Assembly (NCBI GenBank): GCA_003564915.1
Contig: PXDX01000055.1
Coordinates: 1-6,449, forward strand
Length of the DNA stretch: 6,449 bases
Direction of reading: 5' to 3'
From: a candidate division WWE3 bacterium
Lineage (GTDB): Bacteria > Patescibacteriota > WWE3 > UBA101185 > UBA10185
Positions 1 to 4,769 of this stretch are shown in pieces. The first letter of the stretch is position 1. Every line of letters starts with the position of its first letter. Below the pieces are notes generated by a model. It did no database searches. It was not told where the DNA came from and saw only the letters and a program-made list of their open reading frames with translations. Both the position numbers and the translations under genes were made by a program.

Positions 1-642
1 AGCTATAGTAACCACAGAATTCTGGGATCTTTCGAAAAAGTAATTTAGAATGTCGTTCTCATTCACATCGGCCTTATTACCCAAAGTAACAAACTCACTA
101 AAACCTAGATTTTTGGAGTCGCACCAATCAAAAAGACTTGAGGCGATAGCTCCCGATTGGGATATAAACCTAAGATTTCCCTTTGGACCGGAAACTTTTG
201 CGAAAGTAGCGTTTATCGGACAGGTTTTATTCACAAAACCCAGACAGTTAGGACCCAAGATGTTCATTTCGTATTTTTTTGCTATTTCGGCTAATTGTTT
301 TTCCCTCTCAATACCTTCAGAGCCTATTTCTTTAAATCCGGCAGAAAAGATCACGAAGTTTTTGATACCTTTTTCTCCCGCCCTTGCCATAACATCCAGA
401 ACTACAGTATCGGGAATGGCGACTATTGCCAGATCGGGAATCTCGGGTAGGCTGGTAATATTCTCAAAACACCTTATTTTACCGATATTTTCAGCATTTG
501 GATTTACGGCATAGATCTTTCCCTGAAATTTTGAGTCCAGAATGTTTTGAAGTACTATTGCTCCAATTTTTTCAGGGGATCTGGAGGCTCCTACAACGGC
601 TATAGAGCGTGGGCAAAAAAGGGCAGTTAAATTCCTGGGCAT
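1..642 (-). CDS. Acyl-CoA synthetase (NDP/ADP-forming), CoA-binding N-terminal part, truncated by window edge
   Basis: The reverse strand reads open from ATG (642-640) to the window edge, giving 214 residues with no stop. Residues about 8-100 form a Rossmann CoA-binding domain with the motif PRSIAVVGASRSPEKIG (11-27). GPNCLGFVN (130-138) marks the start of the succinyl-CoA ligase-like domain, followed by FISQSGA (159-165) and TLGNKADVNENDIL (186-199). This succession is typical of the alpha part of ADP-forming acetyl-CoA synthetases (AcdA/ACD, also the protein lysine acetyltransferase Pat/Acs-like family), which convert acyl-CoA, ADP and phosphate to acid, CoA and ATP in the cytoplasm. The phosphorylated histidine and the ATP-grasp beta part would lie beyond the window, so a single-chain or two-subunit form cannot be told apart, nor can a catalytically dead acyltransferase partner. 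No Shine-Dalgarno precedes the ATG; the promoter position predicts a leaderless mRNA. Family assignment is firm, substrate is unknown. Confidence 0.93.
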   Translation of the reverse strand, partial: MPRNLTALFCPRSIAVVGASRSPEKIGAIVLQNILDSKFQGKIYAVNPNAENIGKIRCFENITSLPEIPDLAIVAIPDTVVLDVMARAGEKGIKNFVIFSAGFKEIGSEGIEREKQLAEIAKKYEMNILGPNCLGFVNKTCPINATFAKVSGPKGNLRFISQSGAIASSLFDWCDSKNLGFSEFVTLGNKADVNENDILNYFFERSQNSVVTIA

Positions 643-648
643 ATAATT

Positions 649-677
649 AGTCTATGTAATTTGACCGATCGAGTCAA
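649..677 (-). promoter_or_regulatory. Sigma70-type promoter for the acyl-CoA synthetase gene, predicted leaderless
   Basis: On the reverse strand a -35 TTGACT (677-672) and a -10 TAGACT (654-649) are separated by exactly 17 bases. Only six bases lie between the -10 and the ATG at 642, so the expected start of transcription falls on or next to the A of the start codon. The absence of any Shine-Dalgarno agrees with a leaderless transcript. The -10 matches consensus at four of six positions, the -35 at five of six. Confidence 0.6.
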
Positions 678-800
678 CAAAAGGTAAGAGTACAACGAAA
701 AAGTGATCTGCGGTTTTTGCTGGCTCGAAGTCTCCTACGAATACCCTTCGGAGAGTTACATCTTTTGGTACGCAGAGAATTTCTAACGAGAATCTATGTC
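660..800. other. Candidate structured RNA, dispersed repeat or decayed gene, open in several frames
   Basis: TCTGCG (707-712) pairs with CGCAGA (771-776), closing a 70-base block. Inside is a hairpin with CGAA (738-741) pairing TTCG (747-750) and TCTC (731-734) pairing GAGA (751-754), with three bases bulged at 735-737. The same block is open on the plus strand from 660 for about 55 codons (includes RFLLARSLLRIPFGELHLL), on the plus strand from GTG 703 for 27 codons, and on the minus strand for about 51 codons ending at a TAG (655-653) that overlaps the -10 (includes LRRVFVGDFEPAKTADHFF). None of these frames has a convincing start. A conserved structured element or a dispersed repeat would explain openness on both strands; remains of a gene are the alternative. 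Identity is not established. Confidence 0.35.
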
Positions 801-855
801 TTAAAATTTAATTTTTTTAAGTGGTAGAAACATTATAGGAAGTTTTTTAGAAGTA

Positions 856-911
856 ATGAGGGCTTCTTATCGGTCCGATCGTTTCTCCGGATAAGATCGG
901 TCTTTATCTTT
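856..911 (+). promoter_or_regulatory. Attenuator-like pair of mutually exclusive hairpins with a 12-codon mini-ORF
   Basis: CTTATCGG (866-873) can pair with CCGGATAAG (887-895) with one bulged G. CCGATC (875-880) can instead pair with GATCGG (895-900), followed by a T-rich run TCTTTATCTTTT (901-912). The two structures share bases and cannot coexist, as in transcription attenuators. A 12-codon mini-ORF (ATG 856 to TAA 892-894) covers the left arms and stops just before the last arm; a distant AGGAAG (837-842) precedes it. The next gene downstream begins at 1064 and has its own promoter, so what would be regulated is unclear. Stems are short; coincidence is possible. Confidence 0.25.
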
Positions 912-1011
912 TAGTTTCACATTCCTTTATCAATACTGGCTGAGCGTGTAGATCAGGGCTCAGACTCTTCTGCAGGGCACAACTAGGGAAAATGAGAAGG
1001 TATTAAAAGAT

Positions 1012-1028
1012 CTACAAATACTACACTA
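1012..1028. promoter_or_regulatory. Putative operator abutting the -35 of the ribbon-helix-helix gene
   Basis: Two CTACA half-sites occur at 1012-1016 and 1021-1025, nine bases apart, and the 10-mer TACTACACTA (1019-1028) ends directly against the -35 TTGACA. The exact reverse complement of the 10-mer recurs at 1279-1288. Ribbon-helix-helix proteins bind short repeated half-sites as dimers or higher arrays, so autoregulation is a reasonable inference, not shown directly. Confidence 0.35.
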
Positions 1029-1057
1029 TTGACACCTTTACATATACATGCTATACT
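1029..1057 (+). promoter_or_regulatory. Strong sigma70-type promoter for the regulator operon, predicted leaderless
   Basis: A perfect -35 TTGACA (1029-1034), a 17-base spacer and TATACT (1052-1057) preceded by TGC (an extended -10) make this the best promoter in the window. Only six bases separate the -10 from ATG 1064, placing the expected transcription start on the start codon. The geometry is identical to the divergent promoter at 649-677. Confidence 0.75.
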
Positions 1058-1063
1058 TGTAAT

Positions 1064-1252
1064 ATGATAAACAAGAACAAACAAAGAGTGACCGCATTTA
1101 TTAGCCCTTCTATCGCCACACAGGCTAAAGCACAAGCAGTAGTTGAGGGAATAACCCGATCCGCTCTACTTGAAAAGGCTTTAATTAGCTATTTACCAGA
1201 AGAAACTGTAATTAAAAAGGTTGACACCAGAGAGCCTGTTGACCGGCAATAA
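1064..1252 (+). CDS. Small ribbon-helix-helix (CopG/Arc-type) DNA-binding protein
   Basis: This 62-residue protein has the layout of a minimal ribbon-helix-helix repressor: a basic N-terminus, a beta strand RVTAFISP (8-15), helix A (about 16-28), a turn with the conserved glycine G29, and helix B starting at T31 (TRSALLEKALISYL). The strand residues would contact the DNA major groove after dimerisation. Its length is normal for the family. It starts at ATG 1064 without a Shine-Dalgarno, six bases after a strong extended -10, so it is probably translated from a leaderless mRNA. No toxin gene follows; instead two membrane proteins do, 65 and 118 bases or more downstream in the same direction. 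CTACA/TGTAG half-sites before its promoter and before the next gene suggest it controls the operon including itself. The C-terminal tail (46-62) is charged and probably disordered. The target and signal are unknown. Confidence 0.8.
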   Translation: MINKNKQRVTAFISPSIATQAKAQAVVEGITRSALLEKALISYLPEETVIKKVDTREPVDRQ

Positions 1253-1276
1253 CCTTTTGTACTTCCATACTGTCTA

Positions 1277-1288
1277 TGTAGTGTAGTA
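1277..1288. promoter_or_regulatory. Second putative operator copy, between regulator and YggT-like gene
   Basis: TGTAG occurs twice in tandem (1277-1281 and 1282-1286), and TAGTGTAGTA (1279-1288) is the exact reverse complement of the 10-mer at 1019-1028 beside the regulator's -35. The two copies therefore flank the regulator gene as an inverted pair. No clear -35/-10 pair was found next to this copy. Confidence 0.3.
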
Positions 1289-1317
1289 ATTTTTGAGTTG
1301 AAAGAAGGTGATTTAAA

Positions 1318-1740
1318 GTGGTTGATATAACAAAAGAATCAGCAACAGAGGATAATGAGACTGATACTGTACTAAATAATCCAACGGGTAAGGAAAGCGA
1401 TCCGGTCAGGGCTACACAAGTACAGACAGCTGCTACAAGCTCACAGACTGTTGAATACTTAATCTACTTTTTCTTCGGATTTCTTGAGATATTACTAGCC
1501 TTCCGCTTGATATTTAAGTTAGCAGGAGCTAGCACTTCTAGTGCTTTCGTTAATTTCATATACGGAATAACGGGACTCTTCATATTACCTTTTGAAGGTA
1601 TATTTACTGGAGGGACCTCACGGGGATTGGAAACTACCTCAATTCTAGAGCCTGCAACATTAGTAGCGTTGGTTGTATACCCCTTAGCATCCTGGGGGAT
1701 TGTTAAGCTAGTTCGTATACTCTCTGGTGAGCAGCAGTAA
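1318..1740 (+). CDS. YggT-like integral membrane protein with acidic N-terminal tail
   Basis: The 140-residue product has a polar, acidic and probably unstructured N-terminus (1-44) followed by three hydrophobic segments (about 47-70, 77-96 and 110-135). The segment with EILLAFRLIFKLAGAS (57-72) and the following FVNFIYGIT...LPFEGIF (77-96) resemble YggT-family proteins (Pfam YGGT), including the conserved arginine R63 and the proline-phenylalanine pair P91-F92. YggT proteins are membrane proteins linked loosely to osmotic and cell-division functions; the biochemical role is unknown. The start is GTG 1318, chosen because AAGGTGAT (1305-1312), complementary to the 16S rRNA tail, lies at proper distance. 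It sits 65 bases after the regulator and 53 bases before the GlsB-type gene, on the same strand, so co-transcription is likely. The long acidic tail is extra compared with short YggT proteins. Confidence 0.75.
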   Translation: MVDITKESATEDNETDTVLNNPTGKESDPVRATQVQTAATSSQTVEYLIYFFFGFLEILLAFRLIFKLAGASTSSAFVNFIYGITGLFILPFEGIFTGGTSRGLETTSILEPATLVALVVYPLASWGIVKLVRILSGEQQ

Positions 1741-1780
1741 AGTTAGTTGTAATTACTCGGTTGTATTTATTTTCGATTTT

Positions 1781-1789
1781 GGAGGTGAT
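1781..1789 (+). promoter_or_regulatory. Strong Shine-Dalgarno that fixes the GTG start at 1794
   Basis: GGAGGTGAT is a nine-base complement to the usual 16S rRNA 3' end and lies directly before GTG 1794. It decides the start against a TTG at 1761 in the same frame and an out-of-frame ATG at 1792, which would give only 11 residues. Confidence 0.85.
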
Positions 1790-1793
1790 TAAT

Positions 1794-2033
1794 GTGTCGA
1801 TTATTTATTGGATTATCTTTGGTTTAATTGCTGGAGGTATTGCTAATTTTATTTCCCCAAGTCCGTTCGGCGGAATAGTGGGATCAATAATTCTTGGAAT
1901 TATTGGAGCGGTTGTTGGTGGATTATTAGGACAAAAGTTTTTTGGTGTAGATGTGACTGGATTTAACCTAACTTCTATTGTGGTTGCAGTGATAGGAGCA
2001 CTTATTGTGCTATTTGTCGCTAGGTTATTTTAG
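1794..2033 (+). CDS. GlsB/YeaQ/YmgE family (transglycosylase-associated) membrane protein
   Basis: This 79-residue protein is almost entirely hydrophobic with three predicted membrane spans (about 3-20, 28-46 and 58-78). WIIFGLIAGGIANFI (6-20), GGIVGSIILGIIGAVVGGLLG (26-46) and the closing ALIVLFVARLF match the glycine-rich GlsB/YeaQ/YmgE pattern (Pfam transglycosylase-associated protein). Members are small inner-membrane proteins often induced by stress; a direct enzymatic role is not established. Its length is the usual 80-90 residues. The GTG start is supported by the strong ribosome binding site at 1781-1789. It ends with TAG and is the last gene of the regulator operon; no clear terminator hairpin follows, and the next promoter is at 2092-2100. 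Family assignment is confident. Confidence 0.9.
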   Translation: MSIIYWIIFGLIAGGIANFISPSPFGGIVGSIILGIIGAVVGGLLGQKFFGVDVTGFNLTSIVVAVIGALIVLFVARLF

Positions 2034-2091
2034 TGGTGTCAATATTTTCGTAATAGCACATGTAATGGCCTTACTTACTTTAGGGCGTGTC

Positions 2092-2100
2092 TGCTATAAT
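2092..2100 (+). promoter_or_regulatory. Extended -10 promoter before the frameshifted gene
   Basis: TGCTATAAT is a perfect extended -10 (TATAAT at 2095-2100). A recognisable -35 is missing (TTACTT at 2071-2076 is poor). Transcription from about 2107 would give a leader near 37 bases with no Shine-Dalgarno before ATG 2144. Confidence 0.55.
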
Positions 2101-2143
2101 TTTAACATCAAGTTCTTGGATTTAATATAAGTTTTTTAAACAT

Positions 2144-2393
2144 ATGCAAAAAAAGATAATAGAAAAAAAGTTACAAAAAAACAAAAGATATCAAAGACTG
2201 GGGTGATGAACACGGTCACCCAGATCTTTCATTTCTCCAATCGCTGGCAAATAATGAAAATCCCCGTTCATTGGAAAAATTAAAAGCAATAGCTCAGGAT
2301 CTAGATGTGCATTACAGCCCAAGTACTAGCACGGAAGAGTTACTCCATAAGATTCCTTCAGAGGTCCGATCCGACCCCACTACTACTACGTAA
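2144..2393 (+). pseudogene. Small gene split by a +1 frameshift; C-terminal part resembles a helix-extension-helix (SAP/HeH-like) motif
   Basis: ATG 2144 starts a Lys-rich frame that ends at TGA 2204-2206 after 20 codons. The frame one base ahead stays open from 2163 to TAA 2391-2393 and reads as a well-formed protein end: DWGDEHGHPDLSFLQSLAN, then SLEKLKAIAQDLDV and STEELLHKI, finishing in four threonines. Joining the frames needs one base removed, most simply in one of three runs of seven A (2148-2154, 2163-2169, 2175-2181; removal in the first meets a stop). The result is about 82 residues. The LKAIAQDLDV...EELLHKI pair resembles helix-extended loop-helix motifs that bind nucleic acid, but this is weak. 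A hairpin (GGGTGA 2201-2206 with TCACCC 2216-2221) overlaps the first stop. Explanations are a real mutation, a homopolymer sequencing error, or recoding. No family is firmly recognised. Confidence 0.6.
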
Positions 2394-2609
2394 CATACAA
2401 TCTTTTTCCAGTCCGCAACAAGCTTATTTCAGTTCGAATCTAAGTTTTTCAAAGAGAGTTTCATCGAGCCCTAAAAGGCTATCTGAAGTATCATGATCAC
2501 CTAAGTGCCCTGCTTGGCTAAGCATATTGGTCTAGAATCCTGATAAATACTTGGAAGGAGAGTGACTCAATAAAATAAGCTTTAATCAGGGAATCTTCAC
2601 TTATATTAG
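2394..2609. other. Convergent spacer with only weak hairpins
   Basis: This 216-base spacer lies between the ends of the frameshifted gene and the radical SAM gene. Two small hairpins are visible, AGCC/GGCT around 2467-2480 and TGCTT (2511-2515) with AAGCA (2520-2524), but neither is followed by a clear T-run. No gene with a credible start was found on either strand. Confidence 0.5.
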
Positions 2610-3680
2610 TCAAATATCATATCTTGAAACAGAGCAATTTATTTTATCCAACCTCATTACACGGCAACCTCCTCTACAATCATCTCTAAATTTACATTCT
2701 CCACATTCAGCTTCTTCATGAAAATCCAAGTCCCGATATTTTTTAAAACCTCTTTCCCAAATTTCTTGTAATGAGGTTTTTAAAACATTGCCCTCTTGAA
2801 ATAAACTGATATCTGGTTGTTCAGGGCAGCCCCTGACTGAACCATCCACGCCAATACAGCAAGCTAAAAAGCCAACAGGGCAGAAAAAGGGTTCTTCTCG
2901 AACTTTTTTATCATATTTTCCCAAATACCCTAGATTTTCTCCAAACTCAATCCTAAGCTTACCTTTATTCTTTTCTCTATACTTCTCTGTCAAACGGAGA
3001 AGTTTTATAAAATCTTCCTTGCTTAAGTAGAGGCTTTTACAGTTTTTCACCTTGCCTATTGGCATAACTGAAACAACTTTCCAAAAATCTATCTCTATTT
3101 CGTGCATTAAATCTGCGAGATATTCAAAATCAATAAGATTAATAGGGCTTATTACAGAAGATACCGAAATCTGTTTGCACTTATTCCTTTTTAAAAGTTT
3201 AATTGCACCTACTGCCTTTTGGAACGCCAGGGGATTATCTCTAATTTCATTATGAGTTTTCTCCCTACCATCAATGCTAATTTGTACAGAATCAAAAACA
3301 CTTACAATATCCTTGCAATTCTTGTCATCTATGAAAAACCCATTTGTAGCTAAACCAGTTTTTAGACCTTGTGATTTAGCAAAAGCGAATATTTCTAAAA
3401 GATCCTTTCTTACTAATGGTTCGCCTCCTGTAACAGTAAAATACTCAACATTGTAATTTGCTAATTCTGAAATTATTTCTTTAACCTCACTTGTAGAGAG
3501 TTCTTTTTCATAACTTTCTTTTTTGGCACCACAATGTTTACAATCAAGATTGCACCTTCTTGTGCAGTCCCAAACAACAAACTTCGGGGGAGGAACCTGT
3601 CCGAGACTATAGCCTAAAGAAAAAGATTTATAGAAGCTTTTTAAGCGAAGTTTAGAGCATAGATATGTAAAATCTAACAT
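2610..3680 (-). CDS. Radical SAM enzyme with C-terminal SPASM domain
   Basis: The 356-residue protein carries the radical SAM cluster motif C43-x3-C47-x2-C50 within DCTRRCNLDCKHCG, the SAM-contacting GGEP at 85-88, and a TIM-barrel-like middle (NGF near 113, QISIDG near 133). The C-terminus has the SPASM cysteine series: C267, C285, then C326-x2-C329-x5-C335-x3-C339 and C349, enough for auxiliary iron-sulfur clusters; GNVLKTSLQEIW (297-308) is the usual SPASM linker. Such enzymes mature peptides (AlbA, PqqE, MftC, anaerobic sulfatase-maturing types) or act on haem precursors and other small substrates. ATG 3680 is preceded directly by an in-frame TAA, so the start cannot be earlier; no Shine-Dalgarno is seen. 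There is no obvious peptide-recognition (RRE) domain. The gene follows a 90-residue exported peptide gene by 50 bases. The DNA is more AT-rich (about 30-32% GC in lines counted by hand) than neighbouring genes, hinting at transfer. Confidence 0.93.
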   Translation of the reverse strand: MLDFTYLCSKLRLKSFYKSFSLGYSLGQVPPPKFVVWDCTRRCNLDCKHCGAKKESYEKELSTSEVKEIISELANYNVEYFTVTGGEPLVRKDLLEIFAFAKSQGLKTGLATNGFFIDDKNCKDIVSVFDSVQISIDGREKTHNEIRDNPLAFQKAVGAIKLLKRNKCKQISVSSVISPINLIDFEYLADLMHEIEIDFWKVVSVMPIGKVKNCKSLYLSKEDFIKLLRLTEKYREKNKGKLRIEFGENLGYLGKYDKKVREEPFFCPVGFLACCIGVDGSVRGCPEQPDISLFQEGNVLKTSLQEIWERGFKKYRDLDFHEEAECGECKFRDDCRGGCRVMRLDKINCSVSRYDI

Positions 3681-3730
3681 TTACTTTTTAACTTGGGACA
3701 CTTAGTAAAAAGAAGGAGAACACTTTTTTA

Positions 3731-4003
3731 TCAGATCTGTTTCTTAGAAAATTTTTTTATTAAAAATTTAATGGTGGTAACGATACCAATTAAGGTAAAA
3801 GCACCTACTAAAATTGCTATTAATGAGTACTCCCGAATAAGAGAAATTAGTGCTGCTCTATCTGCTCTTCTATCCATAACTTCCGGCGGTGCGTAAATTA
3901 TCATTGCATGAACATCTTTCCCTAACGCTTCAGTGAGGAAGGAAATTATAGTTAACATAGATGTACTGATAAATTTCTGCATCTTATTCATAAACATTAT
4001 CAT
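3731..4003 (-). CDS. Small exported or membrane-anchored protein next to the radical SAM gene, function unknown
   Basis: The 90-residue product has a signal-like N-terminus (basic residues K7 and K10, hydrophobic 11-23), a possible signal peptidase site after V31-H32-A33, a short charged segment (34-59, with YAPPEV at 37-42 and MDRRADRA at 43-50), and a second membrane span (about 60-78) followed by a lysine-rich tail (K79, K83, K84, K87, K88). If cleaved, the mature form would be a 57-residue peptide with an outward N-terminus and a C-terminal anchor. It has no cysteine, which argues against a sactipeptide. It is co-directional with the radical SAM gene and could be its substrate, but could equally be an unrelated membrane peptide, holin-like or toxin-like protein. 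Start choice is uncertain among ATGs at codons 1, 3, 5 and 8; no Shine-Dalgarno is seen. A TATTCT (4017-4012) lies eight bases before the first ATG but has no good -35. Confidence 0.6.
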   Translation of the reverse strand: MIMFMNKMQKFISTSMLTIISFLTEALGKDVHAMIIYAPPEVMDRRADRAALISLIREYSLIAILVGAFTLIGIVTTIKFLIKKFSKKQI

Positions 4004-4019
4004 TGTAACTTAGAATAGT

Positions 4020-4171
4020 TATAGAAGACAACATTTATTTACAAACACATTAATTATTCTATGTATGAGAGACAGAGATTCACTGCTCGCTTCGCTCCCA
4101 GCGCCTTGCTTCGAATCACCAATCCACTCAAGGAAGCATCCACATCCTCTTTGGGGATCTGGCTGTTTCCC
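4020..4171. other. tRNA 3' flank with short repeats
   Basis: This stretch separates the tRNA from the small membrane gene. On the reverse strand CAGCCAG, which spans the end of the tRNA (4177-4171), recurs 12 bases further on (4165-4159). A mirror-symmetric stretch GAGCGAAGCGAG (reverse strand, about 4097-4086) includes GCGAAGC, a sequence known to form an unusually stable mini-hairpin. TGCTTC and GAAGCA form a 6-bp stem nearby (about 4135-4104). An ORF over this stretch and the tRNA is not a gene. No clear terminator was identified. Confidence 0.4.
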
Positions 4172-4245
4172 TGGCTGGGGGACAGGGATTTGAACCCCGA
4201 TTCCAGCATTCAGAGTGCTGTGTCCTACCATTAGACGATCCCCCA
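4172..4245 (-). tRNA. tRNA-Gln (anticodon CUG), CCA encoded
   Basis: On the reverse strand the acceptor arms TGGGGGA (4245-4239) and TCCCCCA (4182-4176) pair over seven bases, followed by discriminator G (4175) and an encoded CCA (4174-4172). The anticodon arm has CAGCA and TGCTG around the loop CTCTGAA, giving anticodon CUG, which reads CAG glutamine codons. The T arm is CGGGG-TTCAAAT-CCCTG with one G-T pair. The D arm contains the expected AATGGTAGG. The U1-A72 pair with G73 fits bacterial tRNA-Gln. Length is 74 bases including CCA. A promoter was not convincingly found upstream (4246-4330). Confidence 0.95.
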
Positions 4246-4330
4246 TTAAATCCTTCAATCAAACTATCAAAAGCTGTTCCCTATGATAACACCAAGGCAT
4301 CACTAAAGAAAATTAAACTTAAAAATTATC

Positions 4331-4349
4331 GACGGCAGGCCATACCGTC
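4331..4349. repeat. Short inverted repeat upstream of the Trp-rich gene
   Basis: GACGG (4331-4335) and CCGTC (4345-4349) form a 5-bp stem with a nine-base loop, 14 bases before the TATAAT at 4364. It lies where a -35 box would be expected, so it may be an operator. A terminator role is less likely because the following bases TTCAAACTTT are not a clean T-run. Confidence 0.3.
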
Positions 4350-4363
4350 TTCAAACTTTATCC

Positions 4364-4389
4364 TATAATTTATGGGGTTATGTTAAAAT
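4364..4389 (+). promoter_or_regulatory. Promoter elements for the Trp-rich gene
   Basis: Two possible -10 boxes are present: a perfect TATAAT (4364-4369) and an extended -10 TGTTAAAAT (4381-4389). Neither has a clear -35. The nonamer TGTTAAAAT recurs before the NYN gene at 4863-4871, which supports the second as a promoter element of this genome. The leader would be about 37-57 bases and includes the ribosome binding site. Confidence 0.5.
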
Positions 4390-4420
4390 AGCTCCCGAAC
4401 TCTGACAAAAATAAGGAAAA

Positions 4421-4427
4421 AGGAGGT
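4421..4427 (+). promoter_or_regulatory. Shine-Dalgarno deciding GTG 4433
   Basis: AGGAGGT is a near-perfect ribosome binding site, five bases before GTG 4433, and selects this start. Confidence 0.85.
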
Positions 4428-4432
4428 ATCTT

Positions 4433-4768
4433 GTGACTGCGGGTAGGGAAGCTGCTATCAAATGGTGGAGAAAGGCGTACGAAGAGGAGTCTGATTGGGA
4501 TAATTCTTTCTTGGGAAGTCAAGTTTGGATTAAGGTCTTCTGGAGCCACTCTAAGGGAAGTGGAAGAAAGAAGCGACGCTATCCAGTGCAGGTAATCTTG
4601 GTCAGTTTTGACTCCAACCAGCGCTGGTACCATCTCCGTAACAGAAAATCCTTAAACAAACTGGACCGTTTAATCACGGAAGTTTTACGTGGTATGGATA
4701 CCGGTAACCAAAACCCTCTGGACCACTTCTGGAATGTGATCCAGGAGGAAGCGCGACGTAATTGTTGA
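4433..4768 (+). CDS. Unfamiliar small basic Trp-rich protein
   Basis: I do not recognise a family for this 111-residue protein. It is soluble, with no signal peptide or membrane span, and rich in tryptophan (seven in 111, including KWWRK at 10-14 and WIKVFWSH) and in arginine and lysine, with a basic cluster GSGRKKRRYP. The middle (about 47-70) has a beta-like alternation (VQVILVSF, RWYHL) and the rest looks helical. A nucleic-acid contact is possible but only inferred. Expression signals are complete: -10 boxes, an excellent Shine-Dalgarno, a GTG start, and a long hairpin two bases after the TGA. Base composition is about 46% GC in lines counted by hand, well above the radical SAM gene at about 30%, so it may have a different origin. 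It is a single-gene unit divergent from the tRNA. Confidence 0.7.
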   Translation: MTAGREAAIKWWRKAYEEESDWDNSFLGSQVWIKVFWSHSKGSGRKKRRYPVQVILVSFDSNQRWYHLRNRKSLNKLDRLITEVLRGMDTGNQNPLDHFWNVIQEEARRNC

Positions 4769-4769
4769 A

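Larger units (their letters stand above)
643..1063. other. 421-base divergent intergenic region without a confirmed gene
   Basis: No ORF with a credible start is seen on either strand between the two divergent genes. The region holds the leaderless promoter of the minus-strand gene (649-677), a multi-frame open block closed by a stem (about 660-800), an AT-rich 7-bp hairpin (CTTAAAA 800-806 with TTTTAAG 815-821), overlapping alternative hairpins (866-911), a 6-bp stem-loop (CTGAGC 940-945 with GCTCAG 958-963), CTACA-type half-sites (1012-1028), and the promoter of the ribbon-helix-helix gene (1029-1057). A stretch from 953 to the TGA at 1030-1032 is open on the plus strand for 26 codons but has no start. 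The amount of structure is more than expected for a plain spacer in a small genome. Confidence 0.7.

Noticed and set aside
50..514. Plus-strand open frame of 154 residues
   Set aside because: It lies antisense to the acyl-CoA synthetase gene, whose protein has clear family motifs.
1761..1793. TTG start for the GlsB-type gene
   Set aside because: It would place the strong Shine-Dalgarno inside the coding region; GTG 1794 fits family length and spacing.
2176..2182. A-AAA-AAC slippery heptamer for -1 frameshifting
   Set aside because: It is in the correct register, but a -1 slip enters a frame without protein-like content; the good frame needs +1.
2379..2390. ACT triplet repeat as a microsatellite
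   Set aside because: Only three units; it encodes the threonine tail at the end of the frameshifted gene.
2305..2496. Plus-strand open frame of 63 residues
   Set aside because: It overlaps the better second part of the frameshifted gene in another frame and lacks a ribosome binding site.
4019..4258. Minus-strand open frame of 79 residues
   Set aside because: It runs through the whole tRNA-Gln gene and has no protein-like features.
4370..4633. Minus-strand open frame of 87 residues
   Set aside because: It is antisense to the Trp-rich gene, which has a strong ribosome binding site and a hairpin at its end.
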